A stretch of DNA of 64,000 nt, from NCBI RefSeq assembly GCF_024211255.1, contig NZ_JAMLDY010000001.1, positions 186,001-250,000 on the forward strand. Reading direction: 5' to 3'. Numbering within the stretch: the stretch's first letter is position 1; each line of letters begins with the position of its first letter. Positions 26,028 through 34,634 of this stretch are shown piece after piece. Source of the DNA: Sphingomonas liriopis (lineage in GTDB: Bacteria > Pseudomonadota > Alphaproteobacteria > Sphingomonadales > Sphingomonadaceae). A program made the position numbers and the translations under genes. Under the pieces are notes generated by a model. It had not been told where the DNA came from. It did not search any database and was given only the letters and a program-made list of their open reading frames with translations.

Positions 26028-27500
26028 ATGCGGGGCATTCTTCACGTCGTGACCTTCGCGCTCGCCGCGGCGGTCCTGCCGGCGGCGGCGCAGGGACGAC
26101 AGGCGTCCGATGCCGTTCGGGCCGCGCCTGCAGACAAGGCACTGGACACGAAACTGGACGCCTATCTGCAGGCGGCGACGCGTCACGAACAATTCTCGGG
26201 GACGGTCCTGCTGGCGCGCGACGGGCGACCGGTGTTCGTCCGCAGCTATGGCATGGCCAATTACGAGCTGGGCGTGCCTAACGCCACCGACACGGTATTC
26301 CGCCTCGCCTCGGTCACCAAGCAGTTCACCGCGCTGGCGATCATGCAGCTTCAGGAACAGGGCAAGCTCGCCGTCGACGACCCGGTCTGTCGCTATCTGG
26401 CGGATTGCCCGCCCGCCTGGGCATCGGTCACGATCCGCCAGTTGCTCAACCACACTTCGGGCATCGCCAATTTCTCCAGCCTGCCGCAATGGGACGAGGT
26501 GCTGTCGCGGCGCGATTATACCCCGGTCGAGCTGGTCTCGCTGTTCCGCGACCTTCCGCTGCGGTTCGCGCCGGGTACGAAGTTCGAATATTCGAACTCG
26601 GGCTACCACCTGCTCGGGCTGGTCATCGAGCGGGCATCCGGGATGGGCTGGGGCGCCTATATGCAACGCCGCATCCTCGGCCCGCTCGGCATGACGCACA
26701 GCGGCGACGACAATAGCCGCGCGCTCGTGCCGCACCGCGCGTCGGGCTATTATTCGCTCGGCACCACCTTCATCAACGCCCCGATCATCAGCCGCAGCGT
26801 CGGCTATGCCGCTGGCGGGCTGTATTCGACGGGCGGCGACCTGCTGCTGTGGGAGCGTGCGCTCGTCCCGGGCAGGCTGGTCGGCGGCCCGTCGCTCGAC
26901 GCGATGTTCACCCCCGCGCGGAACGGCTATGGCTTCGGATGGCGGATCGGCGAGCGCTTCGGCCGGCGCGAGATGGATCATTCTGGCAGCGACAACGGCT
27001 TCTCGACCTATATCATCCGCTTCCCGACCGAGCGGCTGACCGCGATCGTGCTGAGCAACAGCGACCGCGCATCGGCAGGCAAGGTCGGCAATGCGATGGC
27101 GGGCCTTGCACTGGGGCAAACGGTCGCGACGCCGACCGCGCAGCTTCGCGAGATATTGTGGGATCGCATCGATCGTGGCGGAGCCGCGGCGGCGATCGAC
27201 CGGTATCGCGAACTCAAGCGCGCCGGCGCCGCCATGGACTTCGGCGACGACGCGCTGGTCGGCCTGGGGTACGATCTGTACGAGGCGCACCGCTATGCCG
27301 ATGCCAAGGCCATGTTCCGGTTCAACCTGACGCTCTTCCCCAAATCGGCCTATAGCCACGACGGCCTGGCGGACATCGCCGTCGCCGAAGGCGACCCGAA
27401 GCAGGCGATGACGCTGTTCCGGCAATCGCTCGCGCTCGATCCGGCCAACACCTATGCCAGCGACGCGCTCGCACGGCTCGGCGGCCCGACGCGCCGCTAG
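26028..27500 (+). CDS. Serine hydrolase (beta-lactamase fold) with C-terminal TPR-like tail
   Basis: A 490-residue exported protein. Signal peptide MRGILHVVTFALAAAVLPAAAQ; nucleophile motif SVTK (Ser95, Lys98) in FRLASVTKQFTALA; YSNSGYHLLG gives the Tyr-x-Asn motif; MDHSGSDNGFS supplies the late His-x-Gly motif. The last 100 residues (YDLYEAHRYADAKAMFRFNL, AVAEGDPKQAMTLFRQSLAL) form two TPR-like helical repeats, a common addition in this family of peptidase/esterase-like proteins. Start 26028 is preferred over 26007: AGGA lies just upstream, and 26007 falls inside a palindrome. Substrate unknown. Confidence 0.88.
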   Translation: MRGILHVVTFALAAAVLPAAAQGRQASDAVRAAPADKALDTKLDAYLQAATRHEQFSGTVLLARDGRPVFVRSYGMANYELGVPNATDTVFRLASVTKQFTALAIMQLQEQGKLAVDDPVCRYLADCPPAWASVTIRQLLNHTSGIANFSSLPQWDEVLSRRDYTPVELVSLFRDLPLRFAPGTKFEYSNSGYHLLGLVIERASGMGWGAYMQRRILGPLGMTHSGDDNSRALVPHRASGYYSLGTTFINAPIISRSVGYAAGGLYSTGGDLLLWERALVPGRLVGGPSLDAMFTPARNGYGFGWRIGERFGRREMDHSGSDNGFSTYIIRFPTERLTAIVLSNSDRASAGKVGNAMAGLALGQTVATPTAQLREILWDRIDRGGAAAAIDRYRELKRAGAAMDFGDDALVGLGYDLYEAHRYADAKAMFRFNLTLFPKSAYSHDGLADIAVAEGDPKQAMTLFRQSLALDPANTYASDALARLGGPTRR

Positions 27501-27531
27501 GCAGGCGCGGTCGTCCGCAGGTCGCGCTCGC

Positions 27532-27795
27532 TCACGGATCGTCGCGTTCGTCCAGTTCGACGATCTCGAAGTCGTAGCCGGTCCAGCCGCGTTGCCGCGC
27601 GGCCTCGGCCGCCGCGGTGCGCTTGCCGGCCGCATCCCTGAGCGAGGCGGAATGGCCCCAGAACACCTCCGTCTTGCCGTTCTGGAGGACCGCGACGATG
27701 CGCCAGAAATGGGTGAACGGCGCGTTCGTGGGACCGATCGTCTTCACATAGCCGTCGGCCATGACCGCGGTCAGGTAACGCTTCTTCCTTGCCAT
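27532..27795 (-). CDS. Small hypothetical protein (87 aa)
   Basis: ATG at 27795, starts MARKKRYLTAVMADGYVKT; ends ELDERDDP. Middle part FTHFWRIVAVLQNGKTEVFWGHSASL is well-folded-looking, with a Trp-rich core and basic N-terminus, no signal or membrane segment. It converges with the serine hydrolase and lies 31 bases downstream of the antiporter gene on the same strand. No family recognised. Confidence 0.7.
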   Translation of the reverse strand: MARKKRYLTAVMADGYVKTIGPTNAPFTHFWRIVAVLQNGKTEVFWGHSASLRDAAGKRTAAAEAARQRGWTGYDFEIVELDERDDP

Positions 27796-27826
27796 CGCGC
27801 GGCGATAGCGGGATCGGCGGCGGCGG

Positions 27827-29428
27827 TCAGCCCTTCGCCGCCACCGCGGCAAGCTCCTCGAGGTCGAGGTCGTGTTCGAGATCGTGGAGCGTCTCGTCGT
27901 CGATCCGGCCGGCGCGATGCAGGCGGACGAGCTCGGCGCGTCCCGCGGCGACGGCGGCGATGATGACGTCGAAATGGCGGGCGATCGCCATCGTGCGCTC
28001 TTCCGCGGTGCCGTCGAAGGCGTCCGCCGCCGTCGCGCGCGTCCGGTAGCGCCGCAGCAGCTGGGGGTGGATGACCGTGCCCGTGGCATCGATCGCCTCG
28101 CGCTCGACGACGGCCAGCTGCGCCTGGAACATCGCCGTCTCGGCGGCGTGGAGGTCGAGCGGCGGGCGCGCGCTGCCATCCTCGCGCGGCTTCATCCGCC
28201 CGATGACCCAGCCGAGCGAGGTGCCCTGCACCAGCACCGTGACGAGGATCACGACGAAGGCGGTGACGAGCATCAGGTCGCGCGCCGGCATCGTCTCGGG
28301 CAGCGACAGCGCGACCGCCAGCGTCACCACACCCCGCATCCCCGCCCAGCTCATCACCACCGCGGCGCGCGGGCCGAGCGGCCGGTGTCGCGTCCAGCCG
28401 ATGCGATGGACGGCGCCGATCCCGGCATCGACGCCGAAGATCCACAGGAACCGCGCGACGACGACCGCCAGGACGATGAGCAGCACCGGCTGCGCCATCG
28501 TGTCGACGACGACGCCGAGCCCGCCGACGCGGTCGAGCAGGCTCCTGAGCGACAGGCCGATGAGCAGGAAGACCGCGGCTTCGAGCAGGAAGACGAGCAC
28601 CTGCCAGAACGCCAGCGCCCGGATGCGCACGCTCGCGGTGAAGACGACGTGCTGATACCAGCCGCAGGTCAGGCCGGCGGTGACGACCGCGATGACGCCG
28701 GAGACGTGGAGAAGCTCGCCCGCGATATACGCGCTCCAGCACACCAATACGGTCGCCGCGATCATCACCGTATCGTCGCCGAGGCGGCGGAGCAGGACGA
28801 CCCACAGGCCGCCGATCGCCGCACCCACGCCGATCCCGCCCGCGACCAGCAGGAAGAACGTGCCGGTCGCCGCCACAGGATCGAAGCTGCCCGTCAGCAC
28901 CGCCGCCACCGCGAAGCGGAACAGGACCAGCCCCGCGGCATCGTTCAACAGGCTTTCGCCCTCCAGCAGCGTCGTCAGCCGGCGCGGCAGCCTGACCCGC
29001 TGCAACACGGCGCGCGCCGATACCGCATCGGGCGGCGACAGGATCGCGCCCAGCGCGACGCAGGCGCCCCAGGGCAGCTGGGGCATGAGCAATCGGGTCA
29101 CGATCGCGACGACCGCGGTGGTGAAGAAGACCGCGCCGACCGCCAGCGACAGGATCCCTGCCATGTGACGCCGGAACGGCGCGATCGCAGTGAACCACGC
29201 GCCATCCATCAGCAACGGCGGCAGGAACAGGACGAGGACCAGCTCGGGATCGATCGCGATCCCCTGCACGCCCGGCACGAAGGCGACCGCGCAGCCGCCG
29301 ACGATCAGCGCCGCGGCGGGCGGCAGCGACAGGCGCCGGGCGAGATAGTGGAGCCCCACCACGACCAGGAACATGCCGATGATGAGCTCGAAATTCGCCG
29401 CTGGATGCACGAAGCCGCCCCCTGTCAT
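27827..29428 (-). CDS. Na+/H+ antiporter, CPA1/NhaP type
   Basis: A 533-residue inner-membrane antiporter exchanging Na+ (or K+) for H+. About twelve transmembrane helices; the ion-binding region has ALGAILSPPDAVSARAVL and LEGESLLNDAAGLVLFRF, both diagnostic, and WAGMRGVVTLAVAL is the conserved Arg segment. The C-terminal 110 residues form a cytoplasmic helical tail (HDLDLEELAAVA). MTGGGFVHPA at 29428 is preferred as start; an in-frame ATG 14 codons earlier lacks a better ribosome site. It is divergent from the cNMP/thioredoxin-reductase-like gene. Confidence 0.92.
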   Translation of the reverse strand: MTGGGFVHPAANFELIIGMFLVVVGLHYLARRLSLPPAAALIVGGCAVAFVPGVQGIAIDPELVLVLFLPPLLMDGAWFTAIAPFRRHMAGILSLAVGAVFFTTAVVAIVTRLLMPQLPWGACVALGAILSPPDAVSARAVLQRVRLPRRLTTLLEGESLLNDAAGLVLFRFAVAAVLTGSFDPVAATGTFFLLVAGGIGVGAAIGGLWVVLLRRLGDDTVMIAATVLVCWSAYIAGELLHVSGVIAVVTAGLTCGWYQHVVFTASVRIRALAFWQVLVFLLEAAVFLLIGLSLRSLLDRVGGLGVVVDTMAQPVLLIVLAVVVARFLWIFGVDAGIGAVHRIGWTRHRPLGPRAAVVMSWAGMRGVVTLAVALSLPETMPARDLMLVTAFVVILVTVLVQGTSLGWVIGRMKPREDGSARPPLDLHAAETAMFQAQLAVVEREAIDATGTVIHPQLLRRYRTRATAADAFDGTAEERTMAIARHFDVIIAAVAAGRAELVRLHRAGRIDDETLHDLEHDLDLEELAAVAAKG

Positions 29429-29538
29429 GCTCGCCCCGCCCGCTGTGCAAGCTGCCCCGGACGGCGTCAATGCGATCGCGGCAACGGTTGCCTGCGGGCG
29501 ACCGCCGGGTTAGCCCGGACGTCAGGCGGGAGACGACC

Positions 29539-31155
29539 ATGGAAACGATCGGGCGCGACCTGCGCGAGATGCAGCGCATTCCCCTGGAACCCGACCATGT
29601 CGCGGCGATCCAAGCGGCGGGAACGCGGCGGCATTACGCCCGCGGCGCGATGCTGGCGGAGATCGGCACGCCGGCGGATCGCTTCGTCTATGTCGAACAG
29701 GGCGAGGTCGAGGTCGTCAATCCGTTCACCGGCGAACGGCTGGTGCCATCGACGCTCGGCCCCGGCCAGTTCATGGCCGAGATCGCTTTGTTGTCAGGCG
29801 GCAGCTGGTCGATACCGATGCGCGCTGCCGGCGACACGGTCGTGACGGAGGTGCCGCGGGCCGCGATGCTGCGGCTGATGGCCGCGATCCCCGAAATGTC
29901 GGACATCGTCATCACCGTCCTCGCGGCGCGGCGGCGGCGGCAGCTGGAGGCGGGCGACGGCATGCTCGTGCTCGTCGGCGAAGACAGCGATCGTGCGATC
30001 CGGCGGGTCGCCGAATTCGCCGCGCGCAACCGGGTGCCCTATCGCTCCTATCCGATCGGCAGCCAAGAGGCCGCCGCCGTCGCCACCAGCTGCGGCACCG
30101 GCCCCGACGCGCCCGTGGTCGTGTTCGGCCGCGACCTCGTCGTCACCGATCCCACGCCGGAAAAGGTCGCGCGCCTGCTCGGCCTCGACCAGGACCTGCC
30201 CGAAGACGATGCGTTCGACGTGCTGATCGTCGGCGCCGGCCCGGCGGGCGTCGCCGCCGGCGTCTATGCGGGCGCCGAAGGCCTCACGGCGCTCGTCGTC
30301 GACGACATCGCGATCGGCGGACAGGCCGGCACCTCCAGCCGCATCGAAAACTACATGGGCTTCCCCACCGGAATTTCCGGCGCCGATCTCGTCTGGCGCG
30401 GCGAGATCCAGGCGATGAAATTCGGTACGCGGTTCGTCATGCCGCGCCGCGTCGAGATGCTGGAGCAACTCGCCGACGGCGCGTTCTGCGCGACGTTCGC
30501 CAACGGGCCGCGTATCCGCGCCACCGCAGTGGTGGTCGCGACGGGGGTTCAGTATCGCCGCCTGCCGCTCGCACGCCTTGCCGATCTCGAAGGGGCGGGC
30601 ATCTATTATGCCGCGACCGAGAACGAGGCGCGCTTCTGCCACGATAGCGAGGCGGTGGTGATCGGCGGCGGCAATTCGGCGGGTCAGGCGGCGATGTTCC
30701 TCAGCCGGGTGGCGCGGCATGTGCGGCTGCTGGTCCGCGGCGACAATCTGGCGACGTCGATGTCGCACTATCTGTCGAGCCGGCTGGAGAGCGACCCGGC
30801 GGTCACCATCGAATATGGCGCGCATGTCGCCGAACTGCACGGCAGCGATGCGCTGGAAGCCGTGACGATTCGAAATGCACGGGGGGACCGGAGGATCGAT
30901 ACCTGTGCCATGTTCGTGATGGTCGGCGCCGCGCCGAATACCGACTGGCTCGCCGATCTCGTCGCGCTCGACGACAAGGGCTTCGTGCTTACCGGCGAAG
31001 GGGCGGGCGCGGCGTCCTCCTACGCGACGTCCCGCCCCGGCATCTTCGCGGTCGGCGACGTCCGGGCGGGATCGACCAAGCGGGTCGCCTCGTCGGTCGG
31101 CGAAGGGTCGGTGGTCATCGCCAATGTCTGGGAGCATGTGCGCGGCGAGCGTTGA
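29539..31155 (+). CDS. Cyclic-nucleotide-binding domain fused to thioredoxin-reductase-like FAD oxidoreductase
   Basis: A 538-residue two-domain protein. Residues about 20-130 form a cNMP-binding jelly roll (GAMLAEIGTPADRFVYVEQGEVEV, LGPGQFMAEIALLSGG). From about residue 228 it is a thioredoxin-reductase fold: FAD motif VLIVGAGPAGVAAG, GGQAGTSSRIENYMGFP, NAD(P)H motif AVVIGGGNSAGQAA near residue 372 and C-terminal GIFAVGDVRAGSTKRVASSVGEG. The redox CxxC that thioredoxin reductases carry after the NAD(P) domain start is replaced by YYAATENEARFC, so it is not a disulfide reductase. AGGCGGGAGACG lies before the ATG. Known fusions of this kind have no settled function. Confidence 0.9.
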   Translation: METIGRDLREMQRIPLEPDHVAAIQAAGTRRHYARGAMLAEIGTPADRFVYVEQGEVEVVNPFTGERLVPSTLGPGQFMAEIALLSGGSWSIPMRAAGDTVVTEVPRAAMLRLMAAIPEMSDIVITVLAARRRRQLEAGDGMLVLVGEDSDRAIRRVAEFAARNRVPYRSYPIGSQEAAAVATSCGTGPDAPVVVFGRDLVVTDPTPEKVARLLGLDQDLPEDDAFDVLIVGAGPAGVAAGVYAGAEGLTALVVDDIAIGGQAGTSSRIENYMGFPTGISGADLVWRGEIQAMKFGTRFVMPRRVEMLEQLADGAFCATFANGPRIRATAVVVATGVQYRRLPLARLADLEGAGIYYAATENEARFCHDSEAVVIGGGNSAGQAAMFLSRVARHVRLLVRGDNLATSMSHYLSSRLESDPAVTIEYGAHVAELHGSDALEAVTIRNARGDRRIDTCAMFVMVGAAPNTDWLADLVALDDKGFVLTGEGAGAASSYATSRPGIFAVGDVRAGSTKRVASSVGEGSVVIANVWEHVRGER

Positions 31156-31336
31156 ACGGCTGGGGGAATGCCGCTGCCCTCATCGGCCGCGGTTCGTCTA
31201 TCCGCATAGCTTTCATAAGCGCCGCCACATCCACGATCTCGATCCGCCGATGTTTCAGGGCGATCGTGCCATTCGTCTCGAGATGCTTGAGGATACGGTT
31301 GACCGTCTGCCGCGACAGCGCAATATCGCGACGCAT
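31115..31336 (-). pseudogene. Remnant of a Crp/Fnr-type regulator (C-terminal HTH only)
   Basis: From 31336 downwards the minus strand reads MRRDIALSRQTVNRILKHLE then IALKHRRIEIVDVAALMKAM, the DNA-binding helix-turn-helix and wing of Crp/Fnr regulators. The cyclic-nucleotide-binding N-terminal two thirds is missing: upstream of 31336 the frame turns into Arg/Asp-rich shadow of another gene fragment on the other strand. Its 3' end overlaps the flavoprotein gene for about 40 bases. Clearly non-functional as it stands. Confidence 0.65.
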
Positions 31337-31345
31337 GTGCCGGGC

Positions 31346-31582
31346 ATCCCGCTGATCGTGCTCGCGGTCGCGATCCTCGCCTCGTGGTCGGCGATCACGC
31401 CGGGCGAAGGCATGTCGCTGACCCCGGCGATGCTGCTGTCGGTGGTGGTCGCGGTCTTGTATCTGCGACGCGAGGTTACGCACACCGGCGCGCGCGGGAT
31501 CGCCGGCGGCACCTATGGTCGCATCGCAGGCGATACCGCCCACGCTATCGACGGCTCTCCTATGAGGGCGCAGCCACGATAG
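31346..31582 (+). pseudogene. Remnant of a membrane protein gene (C-terminal part)
   Basis: From 31346 the plus strand reads IPLIVLAVAILASWSAITPG then MSLTPAMLLSVVVAVLYLRR, two transmembrane-like segments with high G+C at third positions, followed by a short tail to a TAG at 31580. No plausible start or N-terminal half is present; upstream of about 31340 the frame is only the antisense of the Crp-type remnant. It is the other half of a deletion scar with that remnant. Confidence 0.5.
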
Positions 31583-31601
31583 CGCGGACGACCCCGCCCC
31601 G

Positions 31602-34418
31602 TCAGAACTTCGCGCCCACCCGGATATAGGCCTGCCGGCCGTAGGGGTCGCCCAGCGTCGAGAGGTATCCGGTGTAGAGGGCCGCCGCCGGTGCCTTGTC
31701 GAACGCGTTGATCATGCCGAGCGTCAGCTCGTATTGCTTGTCCGACCCGAAGCGCAGGCCGTATTGCACGTCGAACACCGACCAGGCACCGACCTTCGCC
31801 ACCGTCGGCGCACCGACCAGCTGCTGATAGTCGTCGATCACGCTCGACACGTAGCGCCAGGTTCCCGAGACGAAGTGATCGCCCAGCGACACGTCCACCG
31901 CGGCGAGGTTGCGCCAGCGCGGCGCGGCGGCGGCGGTCAGGGGCGAGGTCTGGTAGTTGTTGCGGTGGCCGACGCCGTCGTAGACGATCGTGCCGGTATC
32001 GACGTCGTAGGTCGCCAGATAGCTCAGATTGTCGCGCAGCGTGATGCGCGCCGCACCGATGTCGATCCGGTAATTGGCCGCCACGTCGATACCCGACGTG
32101 CCGGTGCCGCTCGGCGCGTTGTACGACGAGATGATGACCGATTGCGCGACGCCGTTCGCATCGCGGATGACGTTGGGGCCGTTGGGCGCGGCGTTGATGA
32201 CCGCCTGCGCATTCTGCAGCTGGATCTGGTTCTTGTACTTGTAGTGCCAGTAATCGATCGACAGGCTGAGATGGTCGATCGGCAGCAGCGTCGCGCCGAC
32301 GTTGAACACATCGGCCTTCTGCGGTTGCAGCGCCGGATTGCCATATTGCTGGACCGAGCGGAACGTCGTCGTGCCATCGCGCGGATCGATGATGTTGACG
32401 ACGTTGTTCGAGATCAGCGTCGCCGCCGAATTGGCGATCGCCGGCGCCTGGAACGCCTTGCTCGCCGATCCGCGCAGCGACAGTTGCGGCAACACGCGCC
32501 AGTTCACCGCGATCTTGGGCGCGGTCGTCTTGAAGTTCCCGTAGTCCTCGTAGCGCGCGGCGGCGTTGAGGTTGAGGCCGTCGACGATCTCGTAATTCGC
32601 CTCGGCGAACACGCTCTTCACCTCGCGGTCGAACGCGGTGTTGCGATACGGCCCGAGGAAGCCGCCGAAGCCGCTGAGCAGCAGGTCCGAATAGGCGCTC
32701 GACTGCTTTTCCTTGCGATATTGCGCGCCGACCGCGACGTCGAGCGAATGGCCGGCGATCTGCGCCAGCGAACCGTTCACCACCGCTTCGCCGATCAGAT
32801 ATTCGATCTTGGTCAGCGTCGTGACGTTGCTTTGCAGGTTGAAGATCAGCGACGGATCCATCTTGGAAACGTCGGCGGTGAACGGGCTGAAGTACAAGCA
32901 ATTGCCGACGCCGGGCTGGCTGCCGGCGCCCGGGCCGCTGTAGCGGATGTTGCAGTTCGGCCCGCCATAGCCGTTGAGCGCCGCCTGGAAGAGGTTCATG
33001 TCGGTGTCGCGGTCGGTCGAGGTGATGTCCGCGCCCGAATAGGTGGCGTTGGCGGTGTATTTCCAGCCGCCGCCGATATTGCCGCGCGCGCCGACGACGA
33101 TCTGCCGCTGGTCGACCTTGTCCTGGATCAGGCGATAGTCGTAGCCGGGGAAGCCCTGCGACCCGATCGCGCGGCCGGTGAACGCCACGTCGACGCCGAA
33201 GGGATTGTAGGGATTGCCCGCCGGCACGATCGGCGGCCGCGCGCCGACGCGGTTCTGCGCATAGGACGGCACGCTGCGGCGGTTGGAATCCTGATGGTAG
33301 AAGCCGATCTCGGCGAACAGCGTCTGTCCGGGTGCGATCTCGTACGTCGTGTCGTTATGGGCGAGGTAGCTCTTCGCCTCGGGCCGGATCGGGTTCTGCG
33401 CCTGGAAGCTGAACTGGCACGAGCCGAGGCCGAAGCCGGGGCTGTTCGCCGACGGCACGTAGCGGCTCTGGCTCGCCGCCGAGCCGCAATTGGGATCGAC
33501 GACGGTCAGCGTCCCCGCGGTCGAGCGGAAGCGGTCGTAGAGCGTCGAATAATTGTTGCCGTTGATGACGACGTCGCCGCCCGCCGCGGTGCGGGGGCGC
33601 GAATAGAAGGTGAAGGCGCCGGGGTTGGCGCCGGCACCCGACGAGGGGTTGAAGAAGTTGGTGACCGCGCGCTGGCTGTTCTGCAGCCCCGCCTGATAGC
33701 GATAGGCGAGCGACGTCACGGTGTGGAAGCGGTCGTCGCCGACGCCCCACATCGCCTGCACCGTCGCCGCCGGCGCGTCCTCGATATGGGTGTATTGCGC
33801 GGACAGCTTCAGCCCGTTGAAGCGCGTGTTGGTGATGACGTTGAACACGCCCGCCACAGCGTCCGCGCCATAGGTGGACGAGGCGCCGTCGAGAACCGTC
33901 TCGACCCGCTCGATCGCGATCTCCGGCGTCAGGCTGTTGAGGTTGACGAAGCCGTCGGCGGGCACGACGCGCCGGCCGTTGAGCAGCACCAGCGTCGCGC
34001 CGGCGCCGAGGCCGCGCAGGTTCGCCGACCGGGTGTCGCGCGAATCCGCGCCGCCGCCCTTGGCCAGATCCTGAATGCCGCCGGCGCTGCCGACGTTCTG
34101 CGGAATGAAGCGGGTGATATCGCCGAGCGAGGTGACGCCGGTCTTGGCGAGGCTTTCGGAATCGATCGTCAGGATCGGCGAGGCGCGATCCTCCTGCCGC
34201 ACGTTGCGCAGGTACGATCCGGTGACGACGATATCGGGGGCGTCGGCATCGTCCTGCACGGCAGGCACCGCGGCGGGCGTCTGCGGATCGGCGGGCAGCG
34301 GCGTCGCGGCCGGTGCGACCTGCGCCGCCGCCGCGCTCGCCAGCATTATCGCCAGCGTGCCGATCGAAAGGCCGCCGAGCAGCCGGCGCGAGCCTGTGGA
34401 TGCGAGCTGAATGGTCAC
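31602..34418 (-). CDS. TonB-dependent receptor (large, oar/CirA-like)
   Basis: A 938-residue outer-membrane receptor. GTG start at 34418 with GGGAGGGG nearby; the first residues VTIQLASTGSRRLLGG lead into a signal peptide (LSIGTLAIMLASAAAAQ). Plug motifs: DIVVTGSYLRN (TonB-box region), SANLRGLGAGATLVLLNGRR, ERVETVLDGASSTYGADAVAGVFN. The barrel ends YGRQAYIRVGAKF with terminal Phe. The GLGAGATLVLLNGRR subtype is common in sphingomonads and xanthomonads and is often used for plant-derived or aromatic substrates. It is downstream of a PF20091-type hydrolase, AtuA-like genes and a transporter on the same strand, so they probably act on one substrate. Confidence 0.94.
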   Translation of the reverse strand: MTIQLASTGSRRLLGGLSIGTLAIMLASAAAAQVAPAATPLPADPQTPAAVPAVQDDADAPDIVVTGSYLRNVRQEDRASPILTIDSESLAKTGVTSLGDITRFIPQNVGSAGGIQDLAKGGGADSRDTRSANLRGLGAGATLVLLNGRRVVPADGFVNLNSLTPEIAIERVETVLDGASSTYGADAVAGVFNVITNTRFNGLKLSAQYTHIEDAPAATVQAMWGVGDDRFHTVTSLAYRYQAGLQNSQRAVTNFFNPSSGAGANPGAFTFYSRPRTAAGGDVVINGNNYSTLYDRFRSTAGTLTVVDPNCGSAASQSRYVPSANSPGFGLGSCQFSFQAQNPIRPEAKSYLAHNDTTYEIAPGQTLFAEIGFYHQDSNRRSVPSYAQNRVGARPPIVPAGNPYNPFGVDVAFTGRAIGSQGFPGYDYRLIQDKVDQRQIVVGARGNIGGGWKYTANATYSGADITSTDRDTDMNLFQAALNGYGGPNCNIRYSGPGAGSQPGVGNCLYFSPFTADVSKMDPSLIFNLQSNVTTLTKIEYLIGEAVVNGSLAQIAGHSLDVAVGAQYRKEKQSSAYSDLLLSGFGGFLGPYRNTAFDREVKSVFAEANYEIVDGLNLNAAARYEDYGNFKTTAPKIAVNWRVLPQLSLRGSASKAFQAPAIANSAATLISNNVVNIIDPRDGTTTFRSVQQYGNPALQPQKADVFNVGATLLPIDHLSLSIDYWHYKYKNQIQLQNAQAVINAAPNGPNVIRDANGVAQSVIISSYNAPSGTGTSGIDVAANYRIDIGAARITLRDNLSYLATYDVDTGTIVYDGVGHRNNYQTSPLTAAAAPRWRNLAAVDVSLGDHFVSGTWRYVSSVIDDYQQLVGAPTVAKVGAWSVFDVQYGLRFGSDKQYELTLGMINAFDKAPAAALYTGYLSTLGDPYGRQAYIRVGAKF

Positions 34419-34634
34419 CGGATATCCCCTCCCTGGTAGCCGTCGTGCCGGTGCCGCGAGGGATGGTGCCGCCATGCGCGTGCTGGCGGTCGTGTCGGGT
34501 GGGTCGTGCGAAGACCGCCCTTGCATCCTCTCGACGGCGCCCGGCTGCGGGCGTTCTTGTCGTGATCTGAATGAGCCGTTCGGTTCCAGAACGGAAATAC
34601 AATCTTTCGATTGATCGATGCGTTTGACTGATGG

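Noticed and set aside
31734..34439. A 901-residue open frame on the plus strand across the second TonB receptor
   Set aside because: Same kind of GC-driven antisense shadow; low-complexity basic/acidic composition.
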